From an uncultured Clostridia bacterium (lineage in GTDB: Bacteria; Bacillota; Clostridia; Oscillospirales; Acutalibacteraceae), in assembly GCA_947623765.1 (NCBI GenBank), contig CANQIG010000041.1:1-12085 (forward strand): DNA of 12,085 nucleotides. Direction: 5' to 3'. Positions within the stretch are counted from its first letter, which is position 1. Each line of letters begins with the position of its first letter. The position numbers and the translations under genes were made by a program. Below the pieces are notes generated by a model. That model was not told where the DNA came from and made no database searches. It saw only the letters and a program-made list of their open reading frames with translations. Of this stretch, positions 6,225 through 12,085 are shown one piece after another.

Positions 6225-8342
6225 TCACCGCGCCGAGACGGCGTAGATCTGCGTCTCCCCGTCGTCGTACACTTTCTCATAGAGCGACGCGAACGCGGAA
6301 CCGTCTATGCCGTAATCCGAGCGCTCGTAGGAGGAGACCATCACGTAGTCCACGCTATACCGGTCAAAGAGCGCGGCGCTCCCCGCCGGGTCCATATACA
6401 TGGAGAGGACGGCGGCGTTCTGCGTGCTATAATCGATCCCGTGGAAATAGAGGAAGGTACCGGAGCCGCAGACGATGTTCCTGCCGGTCAAGGCGGCGAT
6501 CTCGTTGTTGTGCCGCGTCCCGGTGAGGACCGTGTCGTCGGGCTCGGCGTTCTCGCTGATATACTGCGCCGCGTCCATCTGGCTCTTGCTATACAGCTGG
6601 TACTCCGCGACGCTCTCTCGGCCGATCGTCAGCACGGCGGAGAGCGTGCAGAACAGCACGAAGAACCACAGTAGGACCCTGCGGTAGGGCAGCGTGCGCA
6701 GCCCCTCAAAGAGCTCCGCCGCAAACCCCGCGACGGGGCCGCAGAGCAGGAAATACGCGATATAGAGAAGCTTGTTGTTGTCGTATTCGTTCGGCTGGAA
6801 CACCACGAACTCGCAGATGAACCAGATCACCACCGCCGGTCCGGCAAGACGGAACGCGCTCCCGCGCGCCGCAAAGAGCGCCGGGATCACGAGCAGCCCG
6901 AAAATGCCGAGATTGACGAGATAGAACCAGAAATAGCTGTCCCCCTGATTGCTCCAGTTGTACCAGCCGCGCACAAAGCTCCCCGCGCCGGAGACCTGGA
7001 AGAACGTCCAGCCCAAAAGCTGCGGCAGCGCGAGCACCAGCGTCACAATGAGGTAGATGCCCCAGCCCGCAAACGCCCGGCCCTTGCCGTTGCGCAGGAC
7101 TTTGATCAGGAGGAACAGAAGCACGAGCACGAACAGCCCCGCGAGCGCGGCGGTCGCCCAGAGGAACACGTCCGAGCGCCTCGGAAGGATCGCGGGCACG
7201 AGGAACTGCGCGAGCACCGGGATCGCAAAGAGCACGTACGCCCCGCGCTTCGTGCGGTGCAGGAAGCCGCTCTGGTCCTTCGGATAGGCGAACTTCCCGA
7301 GCGAGAACAGCAGCCAGACGCCGCTGATGATCCCGAGCGCGAGGAAGGAATGCGTGTGGACCATGACCATCGCGCCGGCAAATACGCCCGCGAGCGGGAA
7401 GTAGGACTTTTCGCCCTTGAAGACCGCGCGGAACAACAGATACATCGCGGGGAACAGCAAAGACCAGCCGAACAGCGACGCGCGCTGCGGCAGCATGATG
7501 TCCACGATGACGTTCACCCAGCGGATGTTCTGCTCCACATAGTTCGTCGGCGTCTCATAGAACGCGGAGAAGATCCGCAGGAAGTTCTGGGGATTGTCGC
7601 GGCTCCCGCTGAGGAAATACGCGAACCCGAAACCGCCGTTCAGGAAGAACAGCATCATCGCGACGGAGACCGGGCCGGGCTTTTTCAGCCACATACAGAA
7701 GAGCAGCCAGCCGCCGAAGAAGACGTGCGCGGCGGCGAGGAGCATCGGCAGCGCATAGGCGAGCAAGAGCGGCGCGCCGAGCAGATAGAGGCTCGAGGAA
7801 ATGCTGTCCGAGAGGAACGGGTACCCGAGCTGCGTCCCCGGGAGGATGGAGTATTCCGGCGGGAAGAAGCCCTGCTCCGCGATGCTCGTGATGAAGCCGA
7901 GGTGCATATTCATGTCGCCGTAGGTGCACTGGCTGGAATAGATCGCGCCGTCCCGGTACCGGAACCCGTGGAACACGAGGAACACGAACAGCAGCCAGAG
8001 CGCAAAGGGGAACAGCACGTCGGGCCGCTCCCGCAGAAAGTCGCCAAGGTGCATTTTCGGGGCCGCCGCGAACTTCGGTCGGTGCAGGAACCAGACCGCC
8101 GCGCCCGCCGCTGCGACCGTCAGCGCGGCCGCGATGTGCGCCGCCGCCGTAAACCCGAAGAGAAACGCCCAAAGCGCCGGGATCCACATCAAAAGGAGAT
8201 TCCCGAACGCGCTCCCGATCAGGAGGCGGGGGACCATCCGCTCCTCCTCCCGGAGGACCGAGGAGACAAAGAAGACGCCCGCGAGCTGGAACAGCAGCAG
8301 ATACCCGACGGCCAGAAGGCCGCCCATTGCGCTTCCGTTCAT
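6225..8342 (-). CDS. Large polytopic membrane protein, GT-C glycosyltransferase-like
   Basis: The product is about 705 residues with a dozen or more hydrophobic helices through about residue 572, followed by a soluble C-terminal domain (about 573-705), presumably extracytoplasmic. The loop after an early helix contains YGDMNMHLGF (141-150), with D143 and H147 placed like the acidic motif of GT-C enzymes, followed by YPFLSDSISSSLYLLG (174-189). Other family-like stretches are MVHTHSF (327-333) and QPNEYDNNKLLYIAY (516-530). The tail carries HNNEIAALTGR (611-621), FHGIDYS (633-639) and VDYVMVSSYE (664-673), as in uncharacterised GT39- or DUF2298-like proteins. These enzymes generally transfer sugars from polyprenyl-phosphate donors; donor and acceptor here are unknown. 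The ATG at 8342 is chosen because a TTG extension to 8399 would run through the promoter. The ribosome site (AAGGGGA) is about 10 bases away. It is the first gene of the operon with rsmA. Confidence 0.72.
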   Translation of the reverse strand: MNGSAMGGLLAVGYLLLFQLAGVFFVSSVLREEERMVPRLLIGSAFGNLLLMWIPALWAFLFGFTAAAHIAAALTVAAAGAAVWFLHRPKFAAAPKMHLGDFLRERPDVLFPFALWLLFVFLVFHGFRYRDGAIYSSQCTYGDMNMHLGFITSIAEQGFFPPEYSILPGTQLGYPFLSDSISSSLYLLGAPLLLAYALPMLLAAAHVFFGGWLLFCMWLKKPGPVSVAMMLFFLNGGFGFAYFLSGSRDNPQNFLRIFSAFYETPTNYVEQNIRWVNVIVDIMLPQRASLFGWSLLFPAMYLLFRAVFKGEKSYFPLAGVFAGAMVMVHTHSFLALGIISGVWLLFSLGKFAYPKDQSGFLHRTKRGAYVLFAIPVLAQFLVPAILPRRSDVFLWATAALAGLFVLVLLFLLIKVLRNGKGRAFAGWGIYLIVTLVLALPQLLGWTFFQVSGAGSFVRGWYNWSNQGDSYFWFYLVNLGIFGLLVIPALFAARGSAFRLAGPAVVIWFICEFVVFQPNEYDNNKLLYIAYFLLCGPVAGFAAELFEGLRTLPYRRVLLWFFVLFCTLSAVLTIGRESVAEYQLYSKSQMDAAQYISENAEPDDTVLTGTRHNNEIAALTGRNIVCGSGTFLYFHGIDYSTQNAAVLSMYMDPAGSAALFDRYSVDYVMVSSYERSDYGIDGSAFASLYEKVYDDGETQIYAVSAR

Positions 8343-8384
8343 TTCGGTACCGTCCCCTTTCCTTGCAAAAGATTTTCTTCCTCC

Positions 8385-8413
8385 ATTATACCAGCACAAA
8401 ACCCAAAAGTAAA
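8385..8413 (-). promoter_or_regulatory. Extended -10 promoter of the GT-C/rsmA operon
   Basis: On the minus strand, TTTACT (8408-8413), 17 bases, then a perfect TATAAT (8385-8390) preceded by TGG, which gives the extended -10 form TGnTATAAT. Predicted transcription start is near 8378, about 36 bases before the ATG at 8342. Confidence 0.8.
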
Positions 8414-8420
8414 GCGCTTT
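8411..8420. promoter_or_regulatory. Palindrome AAAGCGCTTT between divergent promoters
   Basis: A perfect 10-base palindrome overlaps the -35 box of the leftward promoter and ends 5 bases before the -35 box of the rightward one. Its position would let one bound protein affect both directions. No regulator is visible nearby, so an operator role is only a possibility. Confidence 0.3.
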
Positions 8421-8425
8421 TCCCC

Positions 8426-8454
8426 TTGCGGGCGGGATGAAATTCGGTTATAAT
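8426..8454 (+). promoter_or_regulatory. Promoter of the dCMP deaminase gene
   Basis: TTGCGG (8426-8431), 17 bases, then a perfect TATAAT (8449-8454). Predicted start is near 8461, about 28 bases before the ATG at 8489, leaving room for the AAGGAG site at 8473-8478. Confidence 0.72.
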
Positions 8455-8488
8455 GATGGTATCGATCCAAAAAAGGAGTGCTTCGTGT

Positions 8489-8989
8489 ATGAATACCGCG
8501 AAAGAACGGAGAGACAAGACGAATTATTACCTCGACCTTGCGGAGACCGTCTCCCAGCGCTGCACCTGCCTGCGGCGGCACTACGGCGCGGTGATCGTGA
8601 AAAACGACGAGGTCATCTCCACCGGCTACGTCGGCGCGCCGCGCGGGCGGAAAAACTGCACCGACATGGGCTTCTGCCTGCGGGAAAAGATGGCCATCCC
8701 GCGCGGGGAACGCTATGAGCTCTGCCGCAGCGTCCACGCCGAGGCGAACGCGATCATCAGCGCGCCGCGCGACAAGATGATCGACGCCACGCTCTATCTC
8801 GTCGGCCGGGAATGCTCCACCGGGGAATACATCCAAAACGCCGTCTGCTGCTCGATGTGCAAGCGGCTCGTCATCAACGCGGGCATCAAGACCGTGATCG
8901 TCCGCAACGACCGCGACCGCTACCGCACGATCGACGTCGCGGACTGGGTCGTCCACGACGAATCCGTCGAGGGCGTGTTCGGGTACTGA
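8489..8989 (+). CDS. Deoxycytidylate (dCMP) deaminase family protein, ComEB-like
   Basis: This 166-residue zinc-dependent deaminase probably converts dCMP to dUMP, feeding thymidylate synthesis. Visible are GAVIVKND (33-40), TGYVGAPRG (45-53), then a Cys-containing insert with C57, C63 and C79, followed by the HAE zinc/catalytic motif (H83, E85). The second zinc motif is CSMC (C121, C124) in NAVCCSMCKRLVINAGIKTV. In most of this superfamily the first of these cysteines follows a proline (PCxxC); here that position is Cys120. Family members bind the 5'-phosphate, and the spacing is like ComEB/dCMP deaminases rather than free cytidine deaminases. The ATG at 8489 is chosen because AAGGAG lies 10 bases upstream; an in-frame ATG at 8453 would overlap the -10 box. 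It is first in a unit with the acyltransferase, 18 bases downstream. A related cytosine-type deaminase with another substrate cannot be excluded. Confidence 0.85.
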   Translation: MNTAKERRDKTNYYLDLAETVSQRCTCLRRHYGAVIVKNDEVISTGYVGAPRGRKNCTDMGFCLREKMAIPRGERYELCRSVHAEANAIISAPRDKMIDATLYLVGRECSTGEYIQNAVCCSMCKRLVINAGIKTVIVRNDRDRYRTIDVADWVVHDESVEGVFGY

Positions 8990-9007
8990 GCCGAACGGGA
9001 GCGCCGC

Positions 9008-10255
9008 ATGAAAAAGAACGCCCCGCGCGCGGACCGCGTCGCAGCCGTCGACGGTCTCCGCGCGCTCTCCATGCTCGCCGTGATGGGCTTTCACTTCTGG
9101 CAGCAGTCGTGGCTGCAGGGGATCTTCCCCGCCGACCTGCTCGCCCCGCTCGGCGTGTCGAATTTCAGCCTCACCTGGATCCCGCGGACAGGGTATCTCT
9201 TCGTCGACGTCCTGCTTCTGATCTCGGGCTTCTGCCTTTTTCTGCCCGAGGCGCGCCGGATGGCGGACCCGCTCGCGCCCGCACCGGACGCGCCGGGCGT
9301 CTACTTCAAAAAGCGGCTCGTGCGCATCCTGCCGTGCTACTGGCTGGTGCTCGCGGTGTTCCTGCTCTTTTGGGTGCGCCCGTCGAATTACGCGAGCCCC
9401 GGCGATTTCTGGCTGGACACGCTCTCGCATTTCACCTGCACACAGGTCTTCTTTCCGAAGGCGTATTACTTCACCCAGTTCCCGACGAGCCTCTGGACGG
9501 TCAGCGTGGAGATGCAGTTCTACCTGATCTTCCCGCTGCTCGCGCGGCTCTTCCGGCGCTTCCCGCTCCTCACATGGGGCGGGATGTCCCTTGCCGCCGA
9601 ATCGTATCTCTCGTTCCGCGCGCGCCTGCCCGAGGGCATGGCGGACCCGTTTCGCATCAACCAGCTCCCGGCGATGCTCGGCGTCTACGCGAACGGGATG
9701 CTCGCGGCGGTGATCTGCATGGCGCTGCGGCAAAGCGGCCTGACAAAGCGCGCGAGGCGCGCCGCGCTCTGCTGCGCCGCCGCGCTCTACGCGGCGCTCG
9801 TCTGTATGCTGCGCGACGGGCAGGACCGCGCCGCGCAGGTCCAGCGCTGGCAGATCGATTACCGCTTCTGCTTTTCCGCGCTGATGGGCGTTTTCCTGAT
9901 CCTGCTCGACTGCGCGCCGCGCCCGGTGGAACGGGCCTTTTCGAGCCGCGCGGTCGGGTTCGTCTCCCTTATCTCCTACAATCTCTATCTCTGGCACCAG
10001 ACCGTCATGCTGAAACTCAAGGAATGGCGCTTCCCGCCCTATCCGGACGGCGGCCCGGACGCGTACGCGTGGCCGCAGTCCGCGGCGGGCGCGCCGTGGC
10101 ACAGCGCGTGGCAGTGGCAGTACGCGGCGCTCTTTTGGGCCGTGTCGTTCACCGTCGCCGCGCTCGCGACGTACGGCTTCGAGCGCCCTGTCGCGCGATT
10201 GCTGCTCCGCCGCCGGAAGCCCGCGGGCCGTTCCGCGCCGAAGCACGCAAAGTGA
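9008..10255 (+). CDS. Acyltransferase 3 family integral membrane protein
   Basis: The 415 residues form about ten membrane helices of the OafA/YrhL-type acyltransferase-3 family, which usually transfers acetyl or other acyl groups to envelope sugars. Signature features in order are VDGLRALSMLAVMGFHF (14-30, with H29), FVDVLLLISGF (65-75), KKRLVRILPCYW (101-112), the SLWTVSVEMQFYLIFPLL stretch (161-178, with E168), SLISYNLYLWHQ (320-331), and FERP near 391. The C-terminus is short and basic with no fused SGNH domain, so it is the simple form. The ATG at 9008 has GGGAG at 8997-9001, 6 bases upstream. It lies 18 bases after the deaminase stop and shares its promoter; a functional link is not obvious. 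The acceptor could be peptidoglycan, teichoic acid or capsular sugar. The deacetylase elsewhere in the window also concerns glycans, but no direct link can be claimed. Confidence 0.9.
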   Translation: MKKNAPRADRVAAVDGLRALSMLAVMGFHFWQQSWLQGIFPADLLAPLGVSNFSLTWIPRTGYLFVDVLLLISGFCLFLPEARRMADPLAPAPDAPGVYFKKRLVRILPCYWLVLAVFLLFWVRPSNYASPGDFWLDTLSHFTCTQVFFPKAYYFTQFPTSLWTVSVEMQFYLIFPLLARLFRRFPLLTWGGMSLAAESYLSFRARLPEGMADPFRINQLPAMLGVYANGMLAAVICMALRQSGLTKRARRAALCCAAALYAALVCMLRDGQDRAAQVQRWQIDYRFCFSALMGVFLILLDCAPRPVERAFSSRAVGFVSLISYNLYLWHQTVMLKLKEWRFPPYPDGGPDAYAWPQSAAGAPWHSAWQWQYAALFWAVSFTVAALATYGFERPVARLLLRRRKPAGRSAPKHAK

Positions 10256-10261
10256 GAAAGA

Positions 10262-10306
10262 TAAAGACGCCCCGCGCCGGGTACACCGCCGCGGGGATTC
10301 GCTTTA
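10262..10306. terminator. Bidirectional terminator between convergent genes
   Basis: A stem of CCCCGCG (10270-10276) with CGCGGGG (10290-10296), extended inside by CGG/CCG around a GTACA loop after one mismatch. The outer parts TAAAG (10262-10266) and CTTTA (10302-10306) also pair. Short T-rich tracts follow on both strands. It overlaps the TAA stop of the phosphatase and begins 7 bases after the acyltransferase stop. Confidence 0.75.
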
Positions 10307-11008
10307 TTCTTCATCCTTGGGGTCTGGGTACGCACGGCTCGCCGCTTCCCGCGCGATGTCGAGAAAGGAATATTCCCTCGCTGCGCCGGTCTCCGGCAGG
10401 ACGGGCAGCTTCTGGAACACCTCTGCGGCCATCCCGCGGCTCCAGAGCATCGGGTCGATGCGCACGGAGTACCCCTCGCCGTTTTCGCACATCCAGTCGG
10501 TCATCCGCGCGCGCGGCAGACCGTACGCCGCGAGCAGCGTCATGATGACGCCGCCGTGCGTCACGAGCACCGCGCTCCCGGTCCCCTCCACCATCATGTT
10601 TTTCACGAGCATCTCAAAGCCCGCGCAGACGCGCTGCATGAAGACCGCGCTCGATTCCCCGTTCGGCGGGGCGGCTCCCTTTTCGCCGTTCATCCAGCGC
10701 AGGAACGCCGGGTCCTGCATCAGCTCCTCGGCCTTTTTGTTCTCCCAGTCCCCGAAATCGCACTCGGCGAGCTCGAAGACGACCTCGGGGTCCGCAGTCG
10801 GGTAGAGGACCTTCAGCGTGTCGACGCAGCGCACGCAGGGGCTCGCGTAGTATTTTTCCGCCTCCGGGAACTTTCCCTTCGCCTTCAGCCGCAGCAGGTC
10901 CTTGAGGCCCGCCTCGGCGAGCGGCGACTGCGTCCTGCCCACATACCGGCCCTCGAGGTTCCCCTCGCAGATCCCGTGCCGGATCAGGTGGATGACATAC
11001 GATCTCAT
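10304..11008 (-). CDS. Histidine phosphatase (phosphoglycerate mutase-like) family protein
   Basis: This 234-residue protein belongs to the branch-1 histidine phosphatase superfamily, which forms a phosphohistidine intermediate. The N-terminal HLIRHGICEGN (7-17) contains the catalytic R10-H11. The second arginine is R60 in SPCVRCVDT (56-64), the acid candidate is E82 in ELAECDFGDWE (79-89), and the second histidine is H151 in VTHGG (149-153). This layout matches small phosphatases such as the CobC/PhoE-like group rather than true dPGM glycolytic enzymes, which have extra segments. The substrate is unknown; neither cobalamin genes nor other clues lie nearby. The ATG at 11008 follows a strong GGAGGAG site (within 11015-11022) by 6 bases. 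It is transcribed away from asnB and ends inside the bidirectional terminator, and appears to be monocistronic. Confidence 0.93.
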   Translation of the reverse strand: MRSYVIHLIRHGICEGNLEGRYVGRTQSPLAEAGLKDLLRLKAKGKFPEAEKYYASPCVRCVDTLKVLYPTADPEVVFELAECDFGDWENKKAEELMQDPAFLRWMNGEKGAAPPNGESSAVFMQRVCAGFEMLVKNMMVEGTGSAVLVTHGGVIMTLLAAYGLPRARMTDWMCENGEGYSVRIDPMLWSRGMAAEVFQKLPVLPETGAAREYSFLDIAREAASRAYPDPKDEE

Positions 11009-11063
11009 GCGCTTCTCCTCCCGCCCGCGTTCCGCGCGCCTTCGCGCGAAAGCGGAAAAAAAT

Positions 11064-11108
11064 GTGCGGTTTGGGAAAAATCCCCGTTTTAGGGTTTACA
11101 TTCCGCAC
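11064..11108. repeat. Inverted repeat GTGCGG/CCGCAC around the asnB -35 region
   Basis: GTGCGG at 11064-11069 and its inverse CCGCAC at 11103-11108 are 39 bases apart from start to start. The second arm lies in the spacer of the asnB promoter, just after its -35 box. This could be a pair of operator half-sites or chance in GC-rich DNA. Confidence 0.3.
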
Positions 11109-11123
11109 GATTTATTCTATAAT
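11095..11123 (+). promoter_or_regulatory. Strong sigma-A-type promoter of asnB
   Basis: TTTACA (11095-11100, five of six consensus bases), 17 bases, then a perfect TATAAT (11118-11123). Predicted start is near 11130, giving a leader of about 135 bases. Confidence 0.85.
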
Positions 11124-11142
11124 TGATGGGGTAGTTTCTGCA
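11114..11142 (-). promoter_or_regulatory. Weak candidate promoter of the histidine phosphatase
   Basis: On the minus strand, TGCAGA (11137-11142, poor -35), 17 bases, then TAGAAT (11114-11119, one mismatch to TATAAT). It would overlap the asnB -10 box on the other strand, so the two promoters could not be occupied together. Some promoter must lie in 11009-11264, and this is the best match I see. Confidence 0.25.
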
Positions 11143-11264
11143 CCCCGTCCCCCTCTATTGTAGAGGGGAACCGAAAAAAAATCAAGTCTTTTCCGAGATC
11201 CACGGATAGAAAAAAGCGCGGGGCCGCAGACTAAAAGGAAAGCGCCCTGCAAGGAGGACCGATT
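11126..11264 (+). promoter_or_regulatory. Structured 5' leader of asnB
   Basis: The leader holds two adjacent hairpins. The first is ATGGGGT (11126-11132) with ACCCCGT (11142-11148). The second is a perfect 8-base-pair stem, CCCCTCTA (11150-11157) with TAGAGGGG (11161-11168), with a TTG loop. An A8 run follows (11174-11181), not a T run, so this is not a terminator. A third weaker pairing may form between 11216-11224 and 11242-11250, directly before the AAGGAGG ribosome site (11251-11257). The GGGG of the first hairpin could instead pair with the CCCC of the second. The predicted transcription start near 11130 would fall inside the first stem, so that hairpin needs a slightly earlier start. 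I do not recognise a known riboswitch or a T-box. Confidence 0.4.
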
Positions 11265-12085
11265 ATGTGTGGCTTTGTGGGCTATACGGGCGGCGGAGAA
11301 ACGCAGCTCATGCCGCCCGTCCTGCACGCGATGACGGACCGCATCGCGCACCGCGGGCCGGACGACGCGCACTACTACATGGACAATGACATCGCGCTGG
11401 GCTTTCGCCGCCTCTCGATCATCGATCTCGCGGGCGGCCGCCAGCCGATCCTGAACGAGGACGGCTCGCTCGTCCTGCTGTTCAACGGCGAGATCTACAA
11501 CTACCGGCCGCTGCGCGAGGAACTGCTCGCCGCCGGGCACGTCTTCACGACGAAGGCAGACAGCGAGGTCCTGCTCCACGGCTACGAGGAATACGGCACG
11601 AAGCTCTTCGACCGCCTGCGCGGGATGTTCGCGTTCGTCATCTGGGACAAAAACAAAAAAGAGCTTTTCGGCGCGCGGGATTTCTTCGGCATCAAGCCGT
11701 TCTATTACGCCGAGATGGGCGGCACGTTCCTTTTCGGCAGCGAGATCAAGAGCTTTCTCGACCACCCGCACTTCAAGAAGGAGCTGAACGAGCGCGCGCT
11801 CGAGGGCTATCTCTCCTTCCAGTATTCGCCGGGGTACGAGACCTTTTTCAAAAACGTCTATAAGCTGCCGCCCGCCCACTGGCTTCGGTACCGGGACGGC
11901 AAACTGGAGATCGAGCGCTACTGGGCACCGAATTTTGAGGCCGACGAGAGTAAAACGCTCGACGAATGGGTCGACGAGATCGAGCGCGTCTTCGACGACT
12001 CCGTCGAGGCGCACAAGATCGCCGACGTCGAGGTCGGGTCGTTCCTCTCCTCCGGCGTCGATTCCAGCTACGTCGCCTGCTCCGC
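11265..12085 (+). CDS. asnB: Asparagine synthetase (glutamine-hydrolysing), N-terminal 273 codons
   Basis: This partial gene, cut by the right edge, makes asparagine from aspartate, ATP and glutamine. After removal of Met1, Cys2 (MCGFVGY) is the N-terminal nucleophile of the class II glutaminase domain. Its partners are visible: IAHRGPDD (28-35), RRLSIIDL (48-55, R49), FNGEIYNY (73-80, N74 and G75), ADSE (98-101, D99), RGMFAFVIWD (119-128), and ARDFFGIKPFYY (137-148). The synthetase domain begins with the ATP-binding motif SSGVDSS (262-268). The ATG at 11265 has AAGGAGG (11251-11257) 7 bases upstream, and a class II amidotransferase must start Met-Cys, so the start is firm. Upstream are a near-consensus promoter and a hairpin-rich leader. 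A related amidotransferase acting in cell-wall or capsule amidation is possible, since the C-terminal half is missing. Confidence 0.92.
   Translation, partial: MCGFVGYTGGGETQLMPPVLHAMTDRIAHRGPDDAHYYMDNDIALGFRRLSIIDLAGGRQPILNEDGSLVLLFNGEIYNYRPLREELLAAGHVFTTKADSEVLLHGYEEYGTKLFDRLRGMFAFVIWDKNKKELFGARDFFGIKPFYYAEMGGTFLFGSEIKSFLDHPHFKKELNERALEGYLSFQYSPGYETFFKNVYKLPPAHWLRYRDGKLEIERYWAPNFEADESKTLDEWVDEIERVFDDSVEAHKIADVEVGSFLSSGVDSSYVACS

Noticed and set aside
8343..8399. An upstream TTG start extending the GT-C-like protein by 19 residues
   Set aside because: The extension covers the -10 box and the predicted transcription start at about 8378, so it would not be in the mRNA.
8453..8488. An upstream ATG adding 12 residues to the dCMP deaminase
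   Set aside because: It overlaps the TATAAT box and lacks a ribosome site; the ATG at 8489 has AAGGAG.
8339..10246. A 635-codon open frame on the minus strand, antisense to the deaminase and acyltransferase genes
   Set aside because: Its protein is rich in Arg, Glu, Ala, His and Asp with no recognisable domains, the usual shadow of GC-rich genes. The opposite strand encodes two proteins with clear family motifs and ribosome sites.
8812..10545. A 577-codon plus-strand frame overlapping the acyltransferase
   Set aside because: It is the alternate frame of the real acyltransferase gene, crosses a terminator and the convergent phosphatase, and has no domain signature.
11150..11168. The perfect hairpin in the asnB leader as a terminator
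   Set aside because: It is followed by an A run on the plus strand and by no T run on the minus strand, so it does not meet the intrinsic terminator pattern.
11126..11264. A T-box, purine or other known riboswitch upstream of asnB
   Set aside because: The leader is too short for a T-box and lacks its conserved AGGGUGGNACCGCG element. The short GTTTCT-like stretch is not accompanied by the rest of a purine aptamer.
11112..12014. A 300-codon minus-strand frame opposite asnB
   Set aside because: asnB on the plus strand has unmistakable Met-Cys and SSGVDSS motifs; the antisense frame spans the asnB promoter and leader.
1..12085. CRISPR arrays, insertion sequences, tRNA or rRNA genes, phage or defence genes
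   Set aside because: No spaced direct repeats, transposase or integrase motifs, cloverleaf structures or toxin-antitoxin pairs were seen on either strand.

Overview
The window is GC-rich and almost fully coding. AGGAGG-type ribosome binding sites and sigma-A-like promoters (TATAAT boxes with 17-base spacers) are easy to see. With the gene content (cytoplasmic alpha-L-rhamnosidase, clostridial-type cell-wall amidase, ComEB-like dCMP deaminase, acyltransferase 3), this suggests a high-GC Clostridia member such as an uncultured gut Oscillospirales/Christensenellales relative. That placement is inference. No mobile elements, CRISPR arrays, tRNAs or rRNAs were found, and it reads as ordinary chromosome.

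Layout. (1) Positions 1-1059, minus strand: a two-gene cell-envelope unit, a membrane-anchored polysaccharide deacetylase followed by an N-acetylmuramoyl-L-alanine amidase-like gene that runs off the left edge. (2) 1063-5050, minus: a glycan-degradation operon with its own promoter and terminator, a GH78 alpha-L-rhamnosidase followed 10 bases later by a six-hairpin MGH1/GH63-like glycosidase. Neither has a signal peptide, so they probably trim imported rhamnosylated oligosaccharides or glycosides in the cytoplasm. (3) 5074-8413, minus: a large GT-C-like membrane protein, rsmA (KsgA), and a small two-helix membrane protein whose start overlaps the rsmA end, closed by a strong terminator. (4) 8426-10306, plus: a divergently transcribed dCMP deaminase and an acyltransferase-3 membrane protein. 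(5) 10304-11008, minus: a histidine phosphatase convergent with the previous unit, sharing a bidirectional terminator. (6) 11095-12085, plus: a strong promoter, a leader of about 135 bases with hairpins, and the first 273 codons of an asparagine synthetase (asnB), cut by the right edge.

The genes form several small independent units, not one pathway. Envelope and glycan themes recur (deacetylase, amidase, GT-C-like protein, acyltransferase), mixed with housekeeping genes (rsmA, dCMP deaminase, asnB). I do not see a clear undescribed system. The points most worth a second look are the structured asnB leader, the rhamnosidase/MGH1-like pair of unknown substrate, the altered zinc motif of the deaminase, and the small membrane gene overlapping rsmA.
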